Positions 7,731 through 17,115 are shown, counted from the first letter of the stretch. The stretch is DNA of 64,000 nt from Sedimentibacter sp. SX930 (GCA_002155105.1 MUZD01000002.1:186001-250000); one strand, 5' to 3'. Notes: generated by a model not told the origin, from the sequence alone. Program-made: numbers and translations.

Positions 7731-8615
7731 ATGAAGACACTAAGAGTAGGGACACGCAGCAGTGCGTTGGCCCTGAAACAAACCGAACTGGTCATTGAGG
7801 CTCTGAAAAGAGTGGATCCCGCGGTGAATGTCGAAGTGGTCGGCATCACCACAAAAGGGGACAGGCTGGTTCATGTGCCCTTGACGCAAATCGGCGGGAA
7901 AGGCGTATTCGTGAAGGAAGTTGAGGCCCAATTGTTGGACAAGACAATCGATTTTGCTGTGCACAGCCTCAAGGATGTGCCAGCCCGCTTACCGGAAGGA
8001 TTGACGATCGTCGCGACACCCAAGCGGGCGAATCCGCTCGATTGCTTGATCTGGAACGACGACAAACCCTTTTCAGGGACAACAGCGCCTTTGGTGATAG
8101 GCACGAGCAGTGTGCGCCGAATCAACCAATTGAAGACTGCATTTCCTAACATGTCGTTTGTGCCGATCCGCGGCAATATAGAGACTCGTCTTCGCAAGAT
8201 GAAGGAAGAAGGCTTGGACGGCATCGTCCTGGCAGCAGCCGGGCTTGAAAGGATGGACTATCTGAAGGGGCTGCATACGCTCATGCTTGAACCGGAAGTC
8301 TGTGTTCCGGCGATTGGACAAGGGATCATGGCTGTCCAATGCCGTGAGGAGGACAAGCAACTGATTGAACTGCTTAGTGGCATCAATGATGAAGCTGCTT
8401 CATTGGCTTGTCTAACGGAGCGTTCCTTCCTGCATCGCGCAAATGGCAATTGCGACTTGCCGATAGGCGGCTATGCGCATCGATTGGACGATGGGAAATG
8501 GGAATTTTTGGCGTTCTTGGCTGGTTCCATCGACGAACCTGGAGTCACGAAACGTTACATCGGAGAAGATCCGCTGAAACTGGCGGAAACGGCAGCTGAC
8601 GAATTGTTGCCATGA
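7731..8615 (+). CDS. hemC: Hydroxymethylbilane synthase (porphobilinogen deaminase)
   Basis: 294-residue enzyme that polymerises four porphobilinogens into hydroxymethylbilane. It begins with the classic RVGTRSSALALKQT, has HSLKDVPARLP and GTSSVRR, and carries the dipyrromethane-cofactor cysteine in NGNCDLPIGGYA. It has its own promoter and ends overlapping hemD by ATGA. With hemD, cobA and the SirC/SirB-like genes it makes a complete porphobilinogen-to-siroheme set. Genes for porphobilinogen synthesis (hemA, hemL, hemB) are not in this window. Confidence 0.96.
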   Translation: MKTLRVGTRSSALALKQTELVIEALKRVDPAVNVEVVGITTKGDRLVHVPLTQIGGKGVFVKEVEAQLLDKTIDFAVHSLKDVPARLPEGLTIVATPKRANPLDCLIWNDDKPFSGTTAPLVIGTSSVRRINQLKTAFPNMSFVPIRGNIETRLRKMKEEGLDGIVLAAAGLERMDYLKGLHTLMLEPEVCVPAIGQGIMAVQCREEDKQLIELLSGINDEAASLACLTERSFLHRANGNCDLPIGGYAHRLDDGKWEFLAFLAGSIDEPGVTKRYIGEDPLKLAETAADELLP

Positions 8616-9283
8616 CGAAAGCGATACTGTTGACAAGGCCGCTAGCCATGAATGGCGCAGATCAGATCCGGTTCCGGGCGCAAGGGTTCGGACGGTTTTA
8701 CGAGATTCCCTTATGTGAAATCAAACAATTGCCTATAACGGAAACCATCAAAAACAAGATCAACGCGGCCGAGTGGCTTTTCTTTACGAGTCAAGCGCCT
8801 GTAGCAAGTGTCTTGGCCGTCATCGAAAAGGGCCGGCGCCCGTTGATTGCCGTAATCGGCAAGAAAACCGGCGAAGTGGTCCGATCTTGCGGATTTGAAG
8901 TGGATTTCGTCAGCCCGCAGGAAACAAAAAAGCAGTTTGTTTCCGCTTGGCAGGAAAAATTTCCAATGGGAACATCGATTTTTTACCCGAAGAGCCAACT
9001 CGCCGATGGTTATATCGAAGAACTTTTGGGGAGCGAAAACGACGTATCCGGTTCGGTTCTTTACCACAATGTCTTCCTGGAGGAACGCAAAGCGGAATTG
9101 ACGGAGCTGCTCAAAATGGACGAACTGTCCGCTATTTACTTCGCCAGTCCATCGGCGTGGAAAAGATTTCTTTCGGTCTACAACAAAACCGAAAAATACC
9201 CACTCGTATTCTTTGCCATCGGCGATACGACAAAAAAAGCCATCAATGACAGCGGCTACGAGGCTGTTCTGTTCCGACCATAA
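8612..9283 (+). CDS. hemD: Uroporphyrinogen-III synthase
   Basis: 223-residue HemD that cyclises hydroxymethylbilane to uroporphyrinogen III. The family diverges strongly, but the pattern is clear: N-terminal LTRPLAMNGA, WLFFTSQAPV near residue 50, AVIGKKTGEVV, and C-terminal IYFASPSAWKRF with FAIGDTTKKAI. The start is coupled to hemC by ATGA. It is the last gene of the siroheme block before a terminator. Confidence 0.88.
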   Translation: MTKAILLTRPLAMNGADQIRFRAQGFGRFYEIPLCEIKQLPITETIKNKINAAEWLFFTSQAPVASVLAVIEKGRRPLIAVIGKKTGEVVRSCGFEVDFVSPQETKKQFVSAWQEKFPMGTSIFYPKSQLADGYIEELLGSENDVSGSVLYHNVFLEERKAELTELLKMDELSAIYFASPSAWKRFLSVYNKTEKYPLVFFAIGDTTKKAINDSGYEAVLFRP

Positions 9284-9327
9284 GCAAGCAGGCGCAAAGA
9301 TCATCCCGATCTCCGCGCTTGCTTTTT
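9282..9327 (+). terminator. Intrinsic terminator after hemD
   Basis: AAGCAAGC...GGCGC arm (9282-9295) pairs with GCGCTTGCTT (9315-9324), followed by TTTTTT. Confidence 0.8.
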
Positions 9328-9467
9328 TGTCGACTTAGCCCGATGTACGGATACCCTACCTTGAAAAAGTCCTTCATGCTATACGATGCGGTGAGGAAGT
9401 TGTAGAATGTATATAAAAGCTATGTTAAGCACCGTAGAGAATACGTTCTGCAGAAGGGAGAAACGAG

Positions 9468-10598
9468 ATGGGGAATCTGTACAAGGATAAATTAAGCGGC
9501 AGCCGGATCGGCATCGTTTTCGGAGCCTTCGCCCCTTGCCATATCGGACATTTGGAAGTCATCTTGGAGGCTAAGAAGGAGAATGACGGTTGCGTCGTGA
9601 TCGTTTGCGGCCAGGAGGGCGATTTCGGCGAGCCTTTCGGTCTGGATGTCTACAGAAGATTCCGCTATATGCGCGAATTATTTGCGGATGATAACCAGAT
9701 TTATGTCGTGATGGCAGCCGGCCAAGGCATCCCGCAAAAAGAAACCGACTGGGAGTCCTGGCTGCAAATCATCAACCTCAAGATAGCTGATTCGCTTCAG
9801 CACAGCGATGCGCAAAAAATATGGTATACCGGAAAAACAGCGCAGGCTGAGGCATTGGAAAACGAGTCCACCGATGAAGTCCATTTGGTGGACACCAGCT
9901 TGTACCCGGTCACCGGCCTGAATATCCGCAATGATGCTTTGCGCTATTTTAATGCCATCGCTTTGCCTTTCCGGCGCGCATTCACGAAAAAAGTGCTGGT
10001 TTTGGGCGCTCCGAGCGGGGGGAAAACGACGCTGGTCAAGGATTTGGCAAAACTGTATTCCTGTCCCTACAGTTTCGAATATTCACGCCAGTATCAAGAG
10101 GAATCGAATGTGAATGATTTCGAACTGGATGGCATGGATTACCAGAGGTTGGTCACCGGACAGTTCCAGCTGAATCGAGACACGATCGCGGATCCCGCCA
10201 GCCAAGGGATGGCAATATTAGACACGGATGTGATGGTCACAAAAGTCTACGCACGCCTTGGCGTTGAGGACGTGGATTATGCGATCACTCCGGAAGAATA
10301 TGCAATCGTGGAACAGTCAGCCAACGCCTTCATTGCGCGCCAGTTGTGGGATTTGATCCTGGTTGTGCCCCCGACTCTGAAATATGTCCACGACGGCTAC
10401 CGAAATATGGAATTTTCAGAGGATTCCTTTTTGACGACTATCCATGAGATGATGCTGGAGGAAATCGCAAGAAGCGGAAACCTGGATAAAGTCGTCATGT
10501 TGGATGCAAAAGGGATCGGCGAGAAGGACGAATTCAGTTATTATGCCCGTTACAAACAAGCAAAAGAAGCAATAGATGAACTGATGGGGCATAAATAA
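9468..10598 (+). CDS. nadR: NadR-type NMN adenylyltransferase / nicotinamide riboside kinase
   Basis: 376-residue bifunctional salvage enzyme that converts nicotinamide riboside to NMN and then NAD. The N-terminal nucleotidyltransferase domain has the GxFxPxHxGH signature as GAFAPCHIGH near residue 19. The C-terminal kinase domain has a P-loop GAPSGGKTT near residue 181. There is no N-terminal helix-turn-helix, so unlike the enterobacterial protein it is probably not a repressor. It stands alone between terminators. Confidence 0.9.
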   Translation: MGNLYKDKLSGSRIGIVFGAFAPCHIGHLEVILEAKKENDGCVVIVCGQEGDFGEPFGLDVYRRFRYMRELFADDNQIYVVMAAGQGIPQKETDWESWLQIINLKIADSLQHSDAQKIWYTGKTAQAEALENESTDEVHLVDTSLYPVTGLNIRNDALRYFNAIALPFRRAFTKKVLVLGAPSGGKTTLVKDLAKLYSCPYSFEYSRQYQEESNVNDFELDGMDYQRLVTGQFQLNRDTIADPASQGMAILDTDVMVTKVYARLGVEDVDYAITPEEYAIVEQSANAFIARQLWDLILVVPPTLKYVHDGYRNMEFSEDSFLTTIHEMMLEEIARSGNLDKVVMLDAKGIGEKDEFSYYARYKQAKEAIDELMGHK

Positions 10599-10619
10599 TA
10601 CAATAGCGATAATTGAATC

Positions 10620-10655
10620 CAAGGGGTGTTCGGCAAAACCGATCACCCTTGTTCG
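10620..10655 (+). terminator. Terminator-like hairpin after nadR
   Basis: AAGGGGTGTTCGG, CAAAA loop, CCGATCACCCTT, followed by a weak T-rich tract (GTTCGTTT). Confidence 0.65.
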
Positions 10656-10689
10656 TTTATGTCTGATTTTCACAGCTGTTTTCCCGTGT

Positions 10690-10740
10690 TATGCTACCCT
10701 TATCAACCATGGTCAGAGAAGGAACATCATTCTCTGATTT
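10690..10740 (+). promoter_or_regulatory. cysK promoter region with leader dyad
   Basis: A possible extended -10 (TG-t-TATGCT, -10 at 10690-10695) precedes a perfect dyad TCAGAGAA (10713-10720) / TTCTCTGA (10730-10737) followed by TTTT. The dyad could be an operator or a short attenuator. No T-box motif was found. Confidence 0.4.
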
Positions 10741-10784
10741 TGGCACATAAAATCGTACATAAGAAACTTAATGGGGGAATTAAC

Positions 10785-11708
10785 ATGGCTAAAATCGTAT
10801 CGTCAGTAGCAGAGTTGATCGGAGATACACCAATCATCAAATTAAGCAAAGTCGTTCCTGAAGGCTTCGCCGATGTCTATTTGAAATTGGAGGCTTTCAA
10901 TGTAGGCGGCAGCATAAAGGATCGCATCGCCTTGAATATGATCGCAACAGCTGAAACAGAGGGAATCTTGAAGCCTGGAGACACGATCGTTGAGCCGACC
11001 AGCGGCAACACAGGCGTAGGCTTGGCGATGTTGGCGGCAGCGAAAGGCTATAAAGCCGTCTTTGTGATGCCTGATACGATGAGCATCGAGCGACGTCTGT
11101 TGCTTTCGGCGTATGGTGCCGAACTCGTATTGACGCCCGGGGCTGAAGGGATGCCTACAGCTATCGCAAAAGCTAGAGAAATTGCAGCCCAACCTGGCCA
11201 TTTTCTGCCTCTGCAGTTTGAAAACCTAGCCAATCCAGCTATCCATGAAACGACAACCGGTCCGGAAATCATAGCGGCTTTCGACGGTGTCGGCCCTGAT
11301 GCCTTCTTATCGGCTGTAGGAACAGGCGGCACGATCACAGGGGTGGGCAGAGCTTTACGAAAAGCAAATCCGGCTGTCGGCATTTATGCCCTGGAACCTT
11401 CTGAATCCGCAGTGTTGAGCGGCGGCCAAAAGGGACCGCATAAGATCCAGGGAATCGGTACCGGCTTCATTCCGCAGGTATTGGACACAGCAGTATTCGA
11501 CGGGGTGTTCCAGGTTTCCAGTGAAGAAGCTTTCGAAATGACGCGCAGACTTGCCAAAGAGGAAGGCATTCTTGTGGGCATATCCAGCGGTGCGGCAGTG
11601 GCAGGAGCCATCGCCTTGGCAGGTCAACTTGGTGTGGGCAAGTCGGTAGTGACGATCGCACCGGATAACGGCGAGAGATACCTTTCCACACCCGTGTTTC
11701 AAAATTAA
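10785..11708 (+). CDS. cysK: Cysteine synthase A
   Basis: 307-residue PLP enzyme that makes cysteine from O-acetylserine and sulfide. The PLP lysine is K45 in NVGGSIKDR. The substrate loop TSGNTG and the glycine-rich phosphate site GTGGTITG are intact. ATG 10785 is chosen because GGGGGA lies six bases upstream and the protein then starts [13 protein letters not shown], as in the family; the open frame extends further upstream without conservation. A single-gene unit closed by a strong terminator. Confidence 0.95.
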   Translation: MAKIVSSVAELIGDTPIIKLSKVVPEGFADVYLKLEAFNVGGSIKDRIALNMIATAETEGILKPGDTIVEPTSGNTGVGLAMLAAAKGYKAVFVMPDTMSIERRLLLSAYGAELVLTPGAEGMPTAIAKAREIAAQPGHFLPLQFENLANPAIHETTTGPEIIAAFDGVGPDAFLSAVGTGGTITGVGRALRKANPAVGIYALEPSESAVLSGGQKGPHKIQGIGTGFIPQVLDTAVFDGVFQVSSEEAFEMTRRLAKEEGILVGISSGAAVAGAIALAGQLGVGKSVVTIAPDNGERYLSTPVFQN

Positions 11709-11731
11709 GCAATATACAAAATAATGGCAGT

Positions 11732-11775
11732 GCCCCAACCACAGCAGGAGCGGTTCCTGTGGTTGGGGCTTTTAT
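11732..11775 (+). terminator. Strong intrinsic terminator after cysK
   Basis: 13-bp perfect stem GCCCCAACCACAG (11732-11744) / CTGTGGTTGGGGC (11757-11769), then TTTTATTTT. Confidence 0.92.
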
Positions 11776-11893
11776 TTTGCGTTCTGCTTTTTAATAGCCG
11801 GTATTGATTCAGTCGTTCACTCTAAATAGTGGCGCTTCCGGCCTTGGAGAACTATAATATAAGTAACGGATTCAGTGAGATGAGGTGTAGTGC

Positions 11894-12826
11894 ATGTTTA
11901 CGGATAAACGACTGACGGAGGCCTACGAAAAAGCCAGGGTCGAATACATCGACGAAACATCCAATTATGTTTTTTTGAGTGATTGCCACAGAGGCGATGG
12001 GAGCCTTTCTGATGAATTTGCAAGGAACAAAAACATTTTTTTGTACGCGTTGGAATACTATTATAAGAATGAGTTCATCTACGTTGAAAACGGGGACGGC
12101 GATGAACTTTGGGAACACCACGAGTTCAAGCACATCAAAAATGCCCATCCTGAGGTATTTGCTATCCTGAAACGTTTTTATGATGAAAAACGTCTGATTA
12201 TGATATACGGGAACCACAATATCTATTTGAAAAGCCAATGGTATGTGGAACAAAATTACTTCCGGAACTATGATGAATATACCGAGTTCTTTTACGATTT
12301 CCTCCCCGGGATCCGACCGATCGAAGCCTTGGTTTTGAAGGACCGGAAGACGAAACAGGAAATATTCGTCGTCCACGGCATGCAGGGCGATCTGCCCAAC
12401 GATCAACTGTGGTACCCGACGATGCTTTCCCTGAAGTACTTTTGGCGGTTCCTGCACGCTTTCGGTGTCAAGAGCCCGACAAGTCCCGTTAAGAATATGA
12501 ACAAACGGCATAAAATCGAAAAAAACTATGTGAAGTGGATCCAGAAGCATGAAAAAATGCTGATCTGCGGCCATACGCACCGCTTCAAATATCCGAAGAC
12601 CAAAGATTTGCCTTACTTCAATTCGGGTTGCTGCATCTATCCAACAAGCATCACGGCCATCGAGATTACCGGTGGTCAGATCCAATTGGTCAGATGGAAA
12701 ACACGGGTGAATGAGGATGGGATACTTCAGATCAAACGGGAAATCATGCGTGGGCCGGACCCGATCGGGAAATTCGATATCCGGGCGAGTGTCAAAAATG
12801 GTGCTGAAGCTGAAGAAATACTATGA
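11894..12826 (+). CDS. Calcineurin-like metallophosphoesterase
   Basis: 310-residue predicted metal-dependent phosphoesterase. All metal-site blocks are visible in order: SDCHRGD (about residue 30), NGDGDEL (about 60), GNHN (about 106), VVHG (about 160) and CGHTHR (about 222). The two-metal centre should therefore be functional. The layout resembles UDP-2,3-diacylglucosamine hydrolase-like proteins found in Gram-positives that make no lipid A, so the substrate is unknown. No signal peptide, so probably cytoplasmic. A TATAAT at 11853-11858 is the likely -10. Confidence 0.85.
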   Translation: MFTDKRLTEAYEKARVEYIDETSNYVFLSDCHRGDGSLSDEFARNKNIFLYALEYYYKNEFIYVENGDGDELWEHHEFKHIKNAHPEVFAILKRFYDEKRLIMIYGNHNIYLKSQWYVEQNYFRNYDEYTEFFYDFLPGIRPIEALVLKDRKTKQEIFVVHGMQGDLPNDQLWYPTMLSLKYFWRFLHAFGVKSPTSPVKNMNKRHKIEKNYVKWIQKHEKMLICGHTHRFKYPKTKDLPYFNSGCCIYPTSITAIEITGGQIQLVRWKTRVNEDGILQIKREIMRGPDPIGKFDIRASVKNGAEAEEIL

Positions 12827-12860
12827 GAAAATACATTTGAAAACTGGATAGGTTCAATCG

Positions 12861-12890
12861 ACTCTTCTTGCCTTACAGAAGAGTTTTTTG
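12861..12890 (+). terminator. Intrinsic terminator after the phosphoesterase gene
   Basis: ACTCTTCT (12861-12868) / AGAAGAGT (12877-12884) followed by TTTTT. Confidence 0.85.
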
Positions 12891-13040
12891 TTTCCAAACA
12901 AAAGGAATATGCTCGACAGTTGAAAGATATCGGTTTGCACTCCCGATGGTTGACTGATAGAATGAAGGAATGCTTTCATTGGATGAAACGATTTTCATCC
13001 AAATGGAACAATTTCTCAATTCTTTACTGTGGGGGACGAA

Positions 13041-13739
13041 ATGGCAAAAAGAAAAACTTCAGGGAAACACAAACTGTTGCGGCTGCTGTTGCTGCTTACA
13101 TGGTTTTGCATCCTGACGTGGATTGAGATACATGAAGGAGTCGATCCAACCTCAAACCAGGACGGCACAAGCAACACTTCGGTTATCCTTTCGGCGGATG
13201 ATGCGCCTCGATATACAGGTCCGGACTTTCTTGAAATAAACGGTGGTAAGAGCACCTTTGATTCTTCAGAATTGCACTTTGAAGGTGCAGGTTGGATCAG
13301 ATACGGCGATTTGGATGAGCTGAACCGAGTCACGACAATGGACGCCATGATCACCCCGGAAATGTACCAGTCGGGAACCGATGCAGACAGCAGCATCCTA
13401 CCGACTGGCTGGTCGAAAAGCAATCAAAATGAATCGAATCCCAAACAGCTTAACCGCGGCCATCTGCTGGCTGATGTGCTCGGCGGAAGCGGTGAGGACT
13501 GGCGCAATCTGGTGACGTTGTACCGCAACGCAAACTATCCGGCTATGTATTTCGCTTCGGAATTCATTGTCAGTGAAGCGATCCAAGCAGGTACTACGGT
13601 CCGTTATCGGGTAACGCCCCTCTTCAAAGACGATGAATTGATCTGCGAAGGGCTGCACATCATGGCAAAAAGCGTGGATGATGATTCAGTGGACCTAAAC
13701 GTCTATGTCTTCAATGAGCCCAAAGACGCTGTCGATTAG
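13041..13739 (+). CDS. Membrane-anchored DNA/RNA non-specific endonuclease
   Basis: 232-residue protein of the beta-beta-alpha metal (EndA/NUC) nuclease type. A single hydrophobic segment (about residues 12-27, LLRLLLLLTWFCILTWI) would anchor it outside the membrane. The catalytic motif is NRGHLLAD near residue 138, followed by the metal-site Asn context WRNLVTLYRNAN. Related surface nucleases degrade extracellular DNA, and in pneumococcus EndA serves DNA uptake. ATG 13041 is chosen over GTG 13029 because GGGGGA (13031-13036) is the ribosome site and overlaps the GTG. The start spacing is short. Confidence 0.85.
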   Translation: MAKRKTSGKHKLLRLLLLLTWFCILTWIEIHEGVDPTSNQDGTSNTSVILSADDAPRYTGPDFLEINGGKSTFDSSELHFEGAGWIRYGDLDELNRVTTMDAMITPEMYQSGTDADSSILPTGWSKSNQNESNPKQLNRGHLLADVLGGSGEDWRNLVTLYRNANYPAMYFASEFIVSEAIQAGTTVRYRVTPLFKDDELICEGLHIMAKSVDDDSVDLNVYVFNEPKDAVD

Positions 13740-13762
13740 CGCGGTGTCTTTGCATCCGCGCA

Positions 13763-13811
13763 AAAAAATAAACAGGTATCCGTCTATGCGATGGATGCCT
13801 GTTTATTTTTT
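13763..13811. terminator. Bidirectional terminator between nuclease and vanZ-like gene
   Basis: AAAAAATAAACAGGTATCC (13763-13781) pairs with GGATGCCTGTTTATTTTTT (13793-13811) with one mismatch. It serves the two convergent genes; the vanZ-like stop codon lies within it. Confidence 0.9.
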
Positions 13812-14261
13812 GCAGTAGATCGGAAGTATCCGCGCCAGCACTCGGTGTTTCCATTCATAAATAACGATGCCGGTCAGTCCCCCTGTGGTATCAATCAACA
13901 CATCGGCGAAAGCCGGACCTCTTCCCGGAATGAAGGATTGGTGGAACTCGTCTGAGCAGGCATACAGAAAAACGAACAGCAACGCAAATAAAGCTGATTT
14001 TCCCGATGACTCCCGTTCTTTCTGACTTCGCAAAAACAGGATAGCCAAAATCAAATATTCGGTGAAATGGCCTGCCTTGCGCACTAGGTAACTGAGTGCA
14101 CCCTGAACGGAACTGCCTGGGCCAATCCCCAATAATTCCAGCAATTCCAAAAGGATGCCGCTCGTTTCGGTTGAATCCTGACCATTTTGGTGCGACAGGA
14201 GAAAAATGACGCTCATCCAGAGGCATAAAGCTGTAAATTTAGTGTTAAGAGTTATACGCAT
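13803..14261 (-). CDS. VanZ-family membrane protein
   Basis: 152-residue protein with about four hydrophobic segments. It carries the VanZ signature RKAGHFTEY (about residue 61) and SDEFHQSFIPGR...FADVLIDTTGG (about residues 106-130). VanZ proteins are associated with teicoplanin resistance in enterococci, but most chromosomal homologues have no known activity. The start lies ten bases after GGAGGG on the minus strand. It is not in a van cluster, so no resistance role is claimed. Confidence 0.88.
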   Translation of the reverse strand: MRITLNTKFTALCLWMSVIFLLSHQNGQDSTETSGILLELLELLGIGPGSSVQGALSYLVRKAGHFTEYLILAILFLRSQKERESSGKSALFALLFVFLYACSDEFHQSFIPGRGPAFADVLIDTTGGLTGIVIYEWKHRVLARILPIYCKK

Positions 14262-14424
14262 GCCCTTGAATCCCTCCGTCCTATCTAATCAGTATAGCGC
14301 AGCAAGACCTGCCTGAAAAGTGGATAGTGATAATTTTTGCTTCATAATAACTAGTATAACTATCGAATAAGAAGGGATAAAATTCCACATCTCAGCAAAA
14401 TTGTTATACAATAGAACTGAAGAA

Positions 14425-14438
14425 TGATAGCGCTTACG
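14425..14438 (-). promoter_or_regulatory. Candidate cre (CcpA) site upstream of the Lon-like gene
   Basis: Read on the minus strand, CGTAAGCGCTATCA matches the cre consensus TGWAANCGNTNWCA at all defined positions but the first. It lies between a possible -10 (TATACA near 14405) and the gene, a position where CcpA would block transcription. Confidence 0.45.
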
Positions 14439-14504
14439 TTTTGCGTCCGGAGATAGTTTTTGCCGGCGCAACCCGCGCAATCCATCAGTAAAGGAGTCCT
14501 TTGC

Positions 14505-16952
14505 ATGTCACCTGAAGAAAAATACCGTATTCCGGTCGAGAAGCTGCGTTGGAGTTATCTGCATACCGGTGAACTGAATTTTTGCGAATCATCCAGGGAG
14601 GTCCCTCCCTTGCAGGGCATCATCGGTCAGGACCGGGCTGTGAAATCGATGGATTTCGGGCTGGGAATGGCGGTACCCGGCTACAATATTTTCGTTTCCG
14701 GACCACCTGGAACCGGAAAGAGCACCTACGTCCAAACGGTAGTATCCAGATTGGCCGAGCAAGGCAATACACCTGATGATTGGTGCTATATCTATAATTT
14801 TGCCGATCGGGATAAACCGATTGCGGTGTCTCTGCCTGCAGGGGAAGGAAAAGTATTCCGCAATGATATGACCGAATTCGTAGAGGACATGCGCAGCCTC
14901 ATTCCGAAAACGTTCGAGAGCAGTGATTATGACCAACAAAAAGGCACCATCATCCAAGTGGTCCAGGAAAAGGTAGATGCTATTTTCCGGAGCATCGAAC
15001 AGGAAGCTCTCAAAGCGGGATTCATCGTCAGACAAGCGCCTGGCCGCGTGGCTTTGATACCGATCAAGGACGGCAAGCAGCTTTCCCCGGAAGAATACAA
15101 ATCCCTTTCGGCGGAAGAACGCAAAATCATTGATGAAAATACCTACAAGCTTGAAAAAAGGCTGGATGAAATCATCCGCGGTTCCCGCGCACTCGAAAAA
15201 GAGGCCGACAAACAGCTCAAGGAATTGGACAGGCAGATCACCCAATTTGCGACGGAGCCTCCCATCGCCAGATTAAAAGAAAAGTACGCTTATTCAGAAA
15301 AGATCTTGGATTACCTCGACAAAGTACTGACGGACATCACTGAAAACAACCTTATTTTCCGGTTGGCTGATGCACCACAAGCGCAAAATCCTTTCCAGCT
15401 GCCGGAAAACGATGGTGACCCCTTCATAAAATACAAAGTCAATCTCTTTGTGAATAATGAAAACAGCAAAGGTGCCCCAGCGATCATCGAACCTTTTACA
15501 AACTATTACAATATCTTCGGGAAAATCGAATACAAAAACCAATTCATGTACACGACGACTGACTTCACAATGGTGAAAGCCGGCGCCATCCACCAGGCAA
15601 ACGGCGGGTATTTGGTGCTGCAGGCTAAAGATGTCCTGTTCGATCCGTTCATGTGGGATGCCCTGAAAAAAGTACTGAAACATCAACAAGCACTGATCGA
15701 AAACATCGGTGAACAATATCGCTACGTGCCGACCCTGACGCTTAAACCGGAAACCATCCCCTTGAACGTCAAAATCATTCTGATCGGGAGCCCGATATTC
15801 TACAAAGTATTGACCTATGATGAAGATTTCAGGAAGCTATTCAAAGTAAAAGTCGATTTCGATATCAGCATGGAACGCAATGCAGAGAACATCAGGAAAT
15901 ATGTCTCATTCATCAGTTCGATCTGCGAAGAATCGGGAATTCTCCATTTCGACCGCAGCGGCTTAGGGAAAGTAATTGAATACGGATCACGGCTTGCGGG
16001 CAACCAGACCAAATTGTCCACCCAATTCAACGAAATTACGGAGATTGTCCATGAATCCAGCGCCATCGCCAATTACGAAGGTGCACCGATCGTTTCCGAT
16101 ACTCACGTGAAAAAAGCGTTGGCTGACAGGAAATACAGGGCCAATATGATTGAAGAAAAATTCCAGGAAATGTTATTGAAGGACAAAATCATGATCGATA
16201 TTCAGGATTCGGTCGTGGGCCAAGTGAACGGCCTATCGGTCATTCAGACAGAGGAATACGCTTTTGGTCATCCGACGCGGATCACAGCCCGTACCTATAT
16301 TGGTTCCAATGGTGTGACAAACATTGAGCGCGAAACCAAAATGAGCGGGAGCAGCCATTCAAAAGGGGTATTGACGTTGGCTGGCTATTTGGGGGGACAG
16401 TTTGCACAGGAAAAACCGTTGGCAGTAAGCGCCCAATTGACTTTTGAACAGAATTACGGCGGTGTCGATGGTGACAGTGCCTCCAGTGCAGAACTGTACG
16501 CGCTCCTATCAAGCCTTGCTGATGTGCCGCTGAAGCAAAATTTCGCTGTCACTGGTTCCATTAATCAGAAGGGTGAAATCCAGCCGATCGGCGGAGCCAC
16601 CGAAAAAATCGAAAGCTTTTTTGATCTTTGTGAGGCTAAGGGCTTGAGCGGAGAACAGGGGGTCATCATTCCGGAACAGAATGTGGACGACCTCATGCTT
16701 AAGGAAGAAATCATCGCGGCTGTGAAGGAAGCTAAATTCCATATCTATTCCGTCAAAACAGTTGCGGATGGGATCGAGATATTGACCGGATTGAGTTGCG
16801 GAAACCGTGAGCCAGACGGAAATTACACGGAAGGCAGTGTCTTCCGTAAAGTCCAGCAGAAGTTGGAAAAATACAACAAGAGCTTCGAAGCTGCACAAAA
16901 TGCCAATGACCCTCACAGTAGGTACAGCAGTGACGACTACGATCCAGAATGA
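14505..16952 (+). CDS. Lon-like ATP-dependent protease (AAA_32/S16)
   Basis: 815-residue cytoplasmic protease. The ATPase part has Walker A GPPGTGKS at residues 66-73, a long insertion (about 100-330) rich in charged helices, and a second ATPase half. The C-terminal Lon protease domain has the Ser-Lys dyad: S658 in GDSASSAE and K701 in GGATEKIE, exactly 43 residues apart as in E. coli Lon. Domain order differs from LonA (no N-terminal LAN domain) and fits the YcbZ/LonB-like group. ATG 14505 follows AAGGAG with an 8-base gap; the frame opens earlier without a ribosome site. A cre-like site lies upstream. Confidence 0.9.
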   Translation: MSPEEKYRIPVEKLRWSYLHTGELNFCESSREVPPLQGIIGQDRAVKSMDFGLGMAVPGYNIFVSGPPGTGKSTYVQTVVSRLAEQGNTPDDWCYIYNFADRDKPIAVSLPAGEGKVFRNDMTEFVEDMRSLIPKTFESSDYDQQKGTIIQVVQEKVDAIFRSIEQEALKAGFIVRQAPGRVALIPIKDGKQLSPEEYKSLSAEERKIIDENTYKLEKRLDEIIRGSRALEKEADKQLKELDRQITQFATEPPIARLKEKYAYSEKILDYLDKVLTDITENNLIFRLADAPQAQNPFQLPENDGDPFIKYKVNLFVNNENSKGAPAIIEPFTNYYNIFGKIEYKNQFMYTTTDFTMVKAGAIHQANGGYLVLQAKDVLFDPFMWDALKKVLKHQQALIENIGEQYRYVPTLTLKPETIPLNVKIILIGSPIFYKVLTYDEDFRKLFKVKVDFDISMERNAENIRKYVSFISSICEESGILHFDRSGLGKVIEYGSRLAGNQTKLSTQFNEITEIVHESSAIANYEGAPIVSDTHVKKALADRKYRANMIEEKFQEMLLKDKIMIDIQDSVVGQVNGLSVIQTEEYAFGHPTRITARTYIGSNGVTNIERETKMSGSSHSKGVLTLAGYLGGQFAQEKPLAVSAQLTFEQNYGGVDGDSASSAELYALLSSLADVPLKQNFAVTGSINQKGEIQPIGGATEKIESFFDLCEAKGLSGEQGVIIPEQNVDDLMLKEEIIAAVKEAKFHIYSVKTVADGIEILTGLSCGNREPDGNYTEGSVFRKVQQKLEKYNKSFEAAQNANDPHSRYSSDDYDPE

Positions 16953-16995
16953 TGCAGCCCTGCCAAAATGTACGCAACTACCTTAAAGGAAAGGA

Positions 16996-17038
16996 AGAGT
17001 TGAGCAGGGACCCAAGCGGTTTCAGCTCGGCTCTTTTT
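16996..17038 (+). terminator. Intrinsic terminator after the Lon-like gene
   Basis: AGAGTTGAGC (16996-17005) pairs with GCTCGGCTCT (17025-17034), including two G-T pairs, followed by TTTT. Confidence 0.7.
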
Positions 17039-17087
17039 GCCAATGGACCAATTTTCAAACATACGAAATAAATTAAAATAAAATATA

Positions 17088-17115
17088 TTGATTATATAAA
17101 ATATATTGATATAAT
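17088..17115 (+). promoter_or_regulatory. Promoter of the GW/L,D-transpeptidase gene
   Basis: TTGATT (17088-17093), 16-base spacer, TATAAT (17110-17115), in a very AT-rich tract. A 13-base direct repeat AAAATATATTGAT overlaps both elements. Confidence 0.65.

Noticed and set aside
9346-9358. TACGG-ATA-CCCTA as a second NreC site before nadR
   Set aside because: The spacer is three rather than four bases and one arm is mismatched; the gene is unrelated to nitrite use.
10600-10784. T-box or other riboswitch upstream of cysK
   Set aside because: The leader is short and has no T-box core sequence; only a simple dyad is visible.
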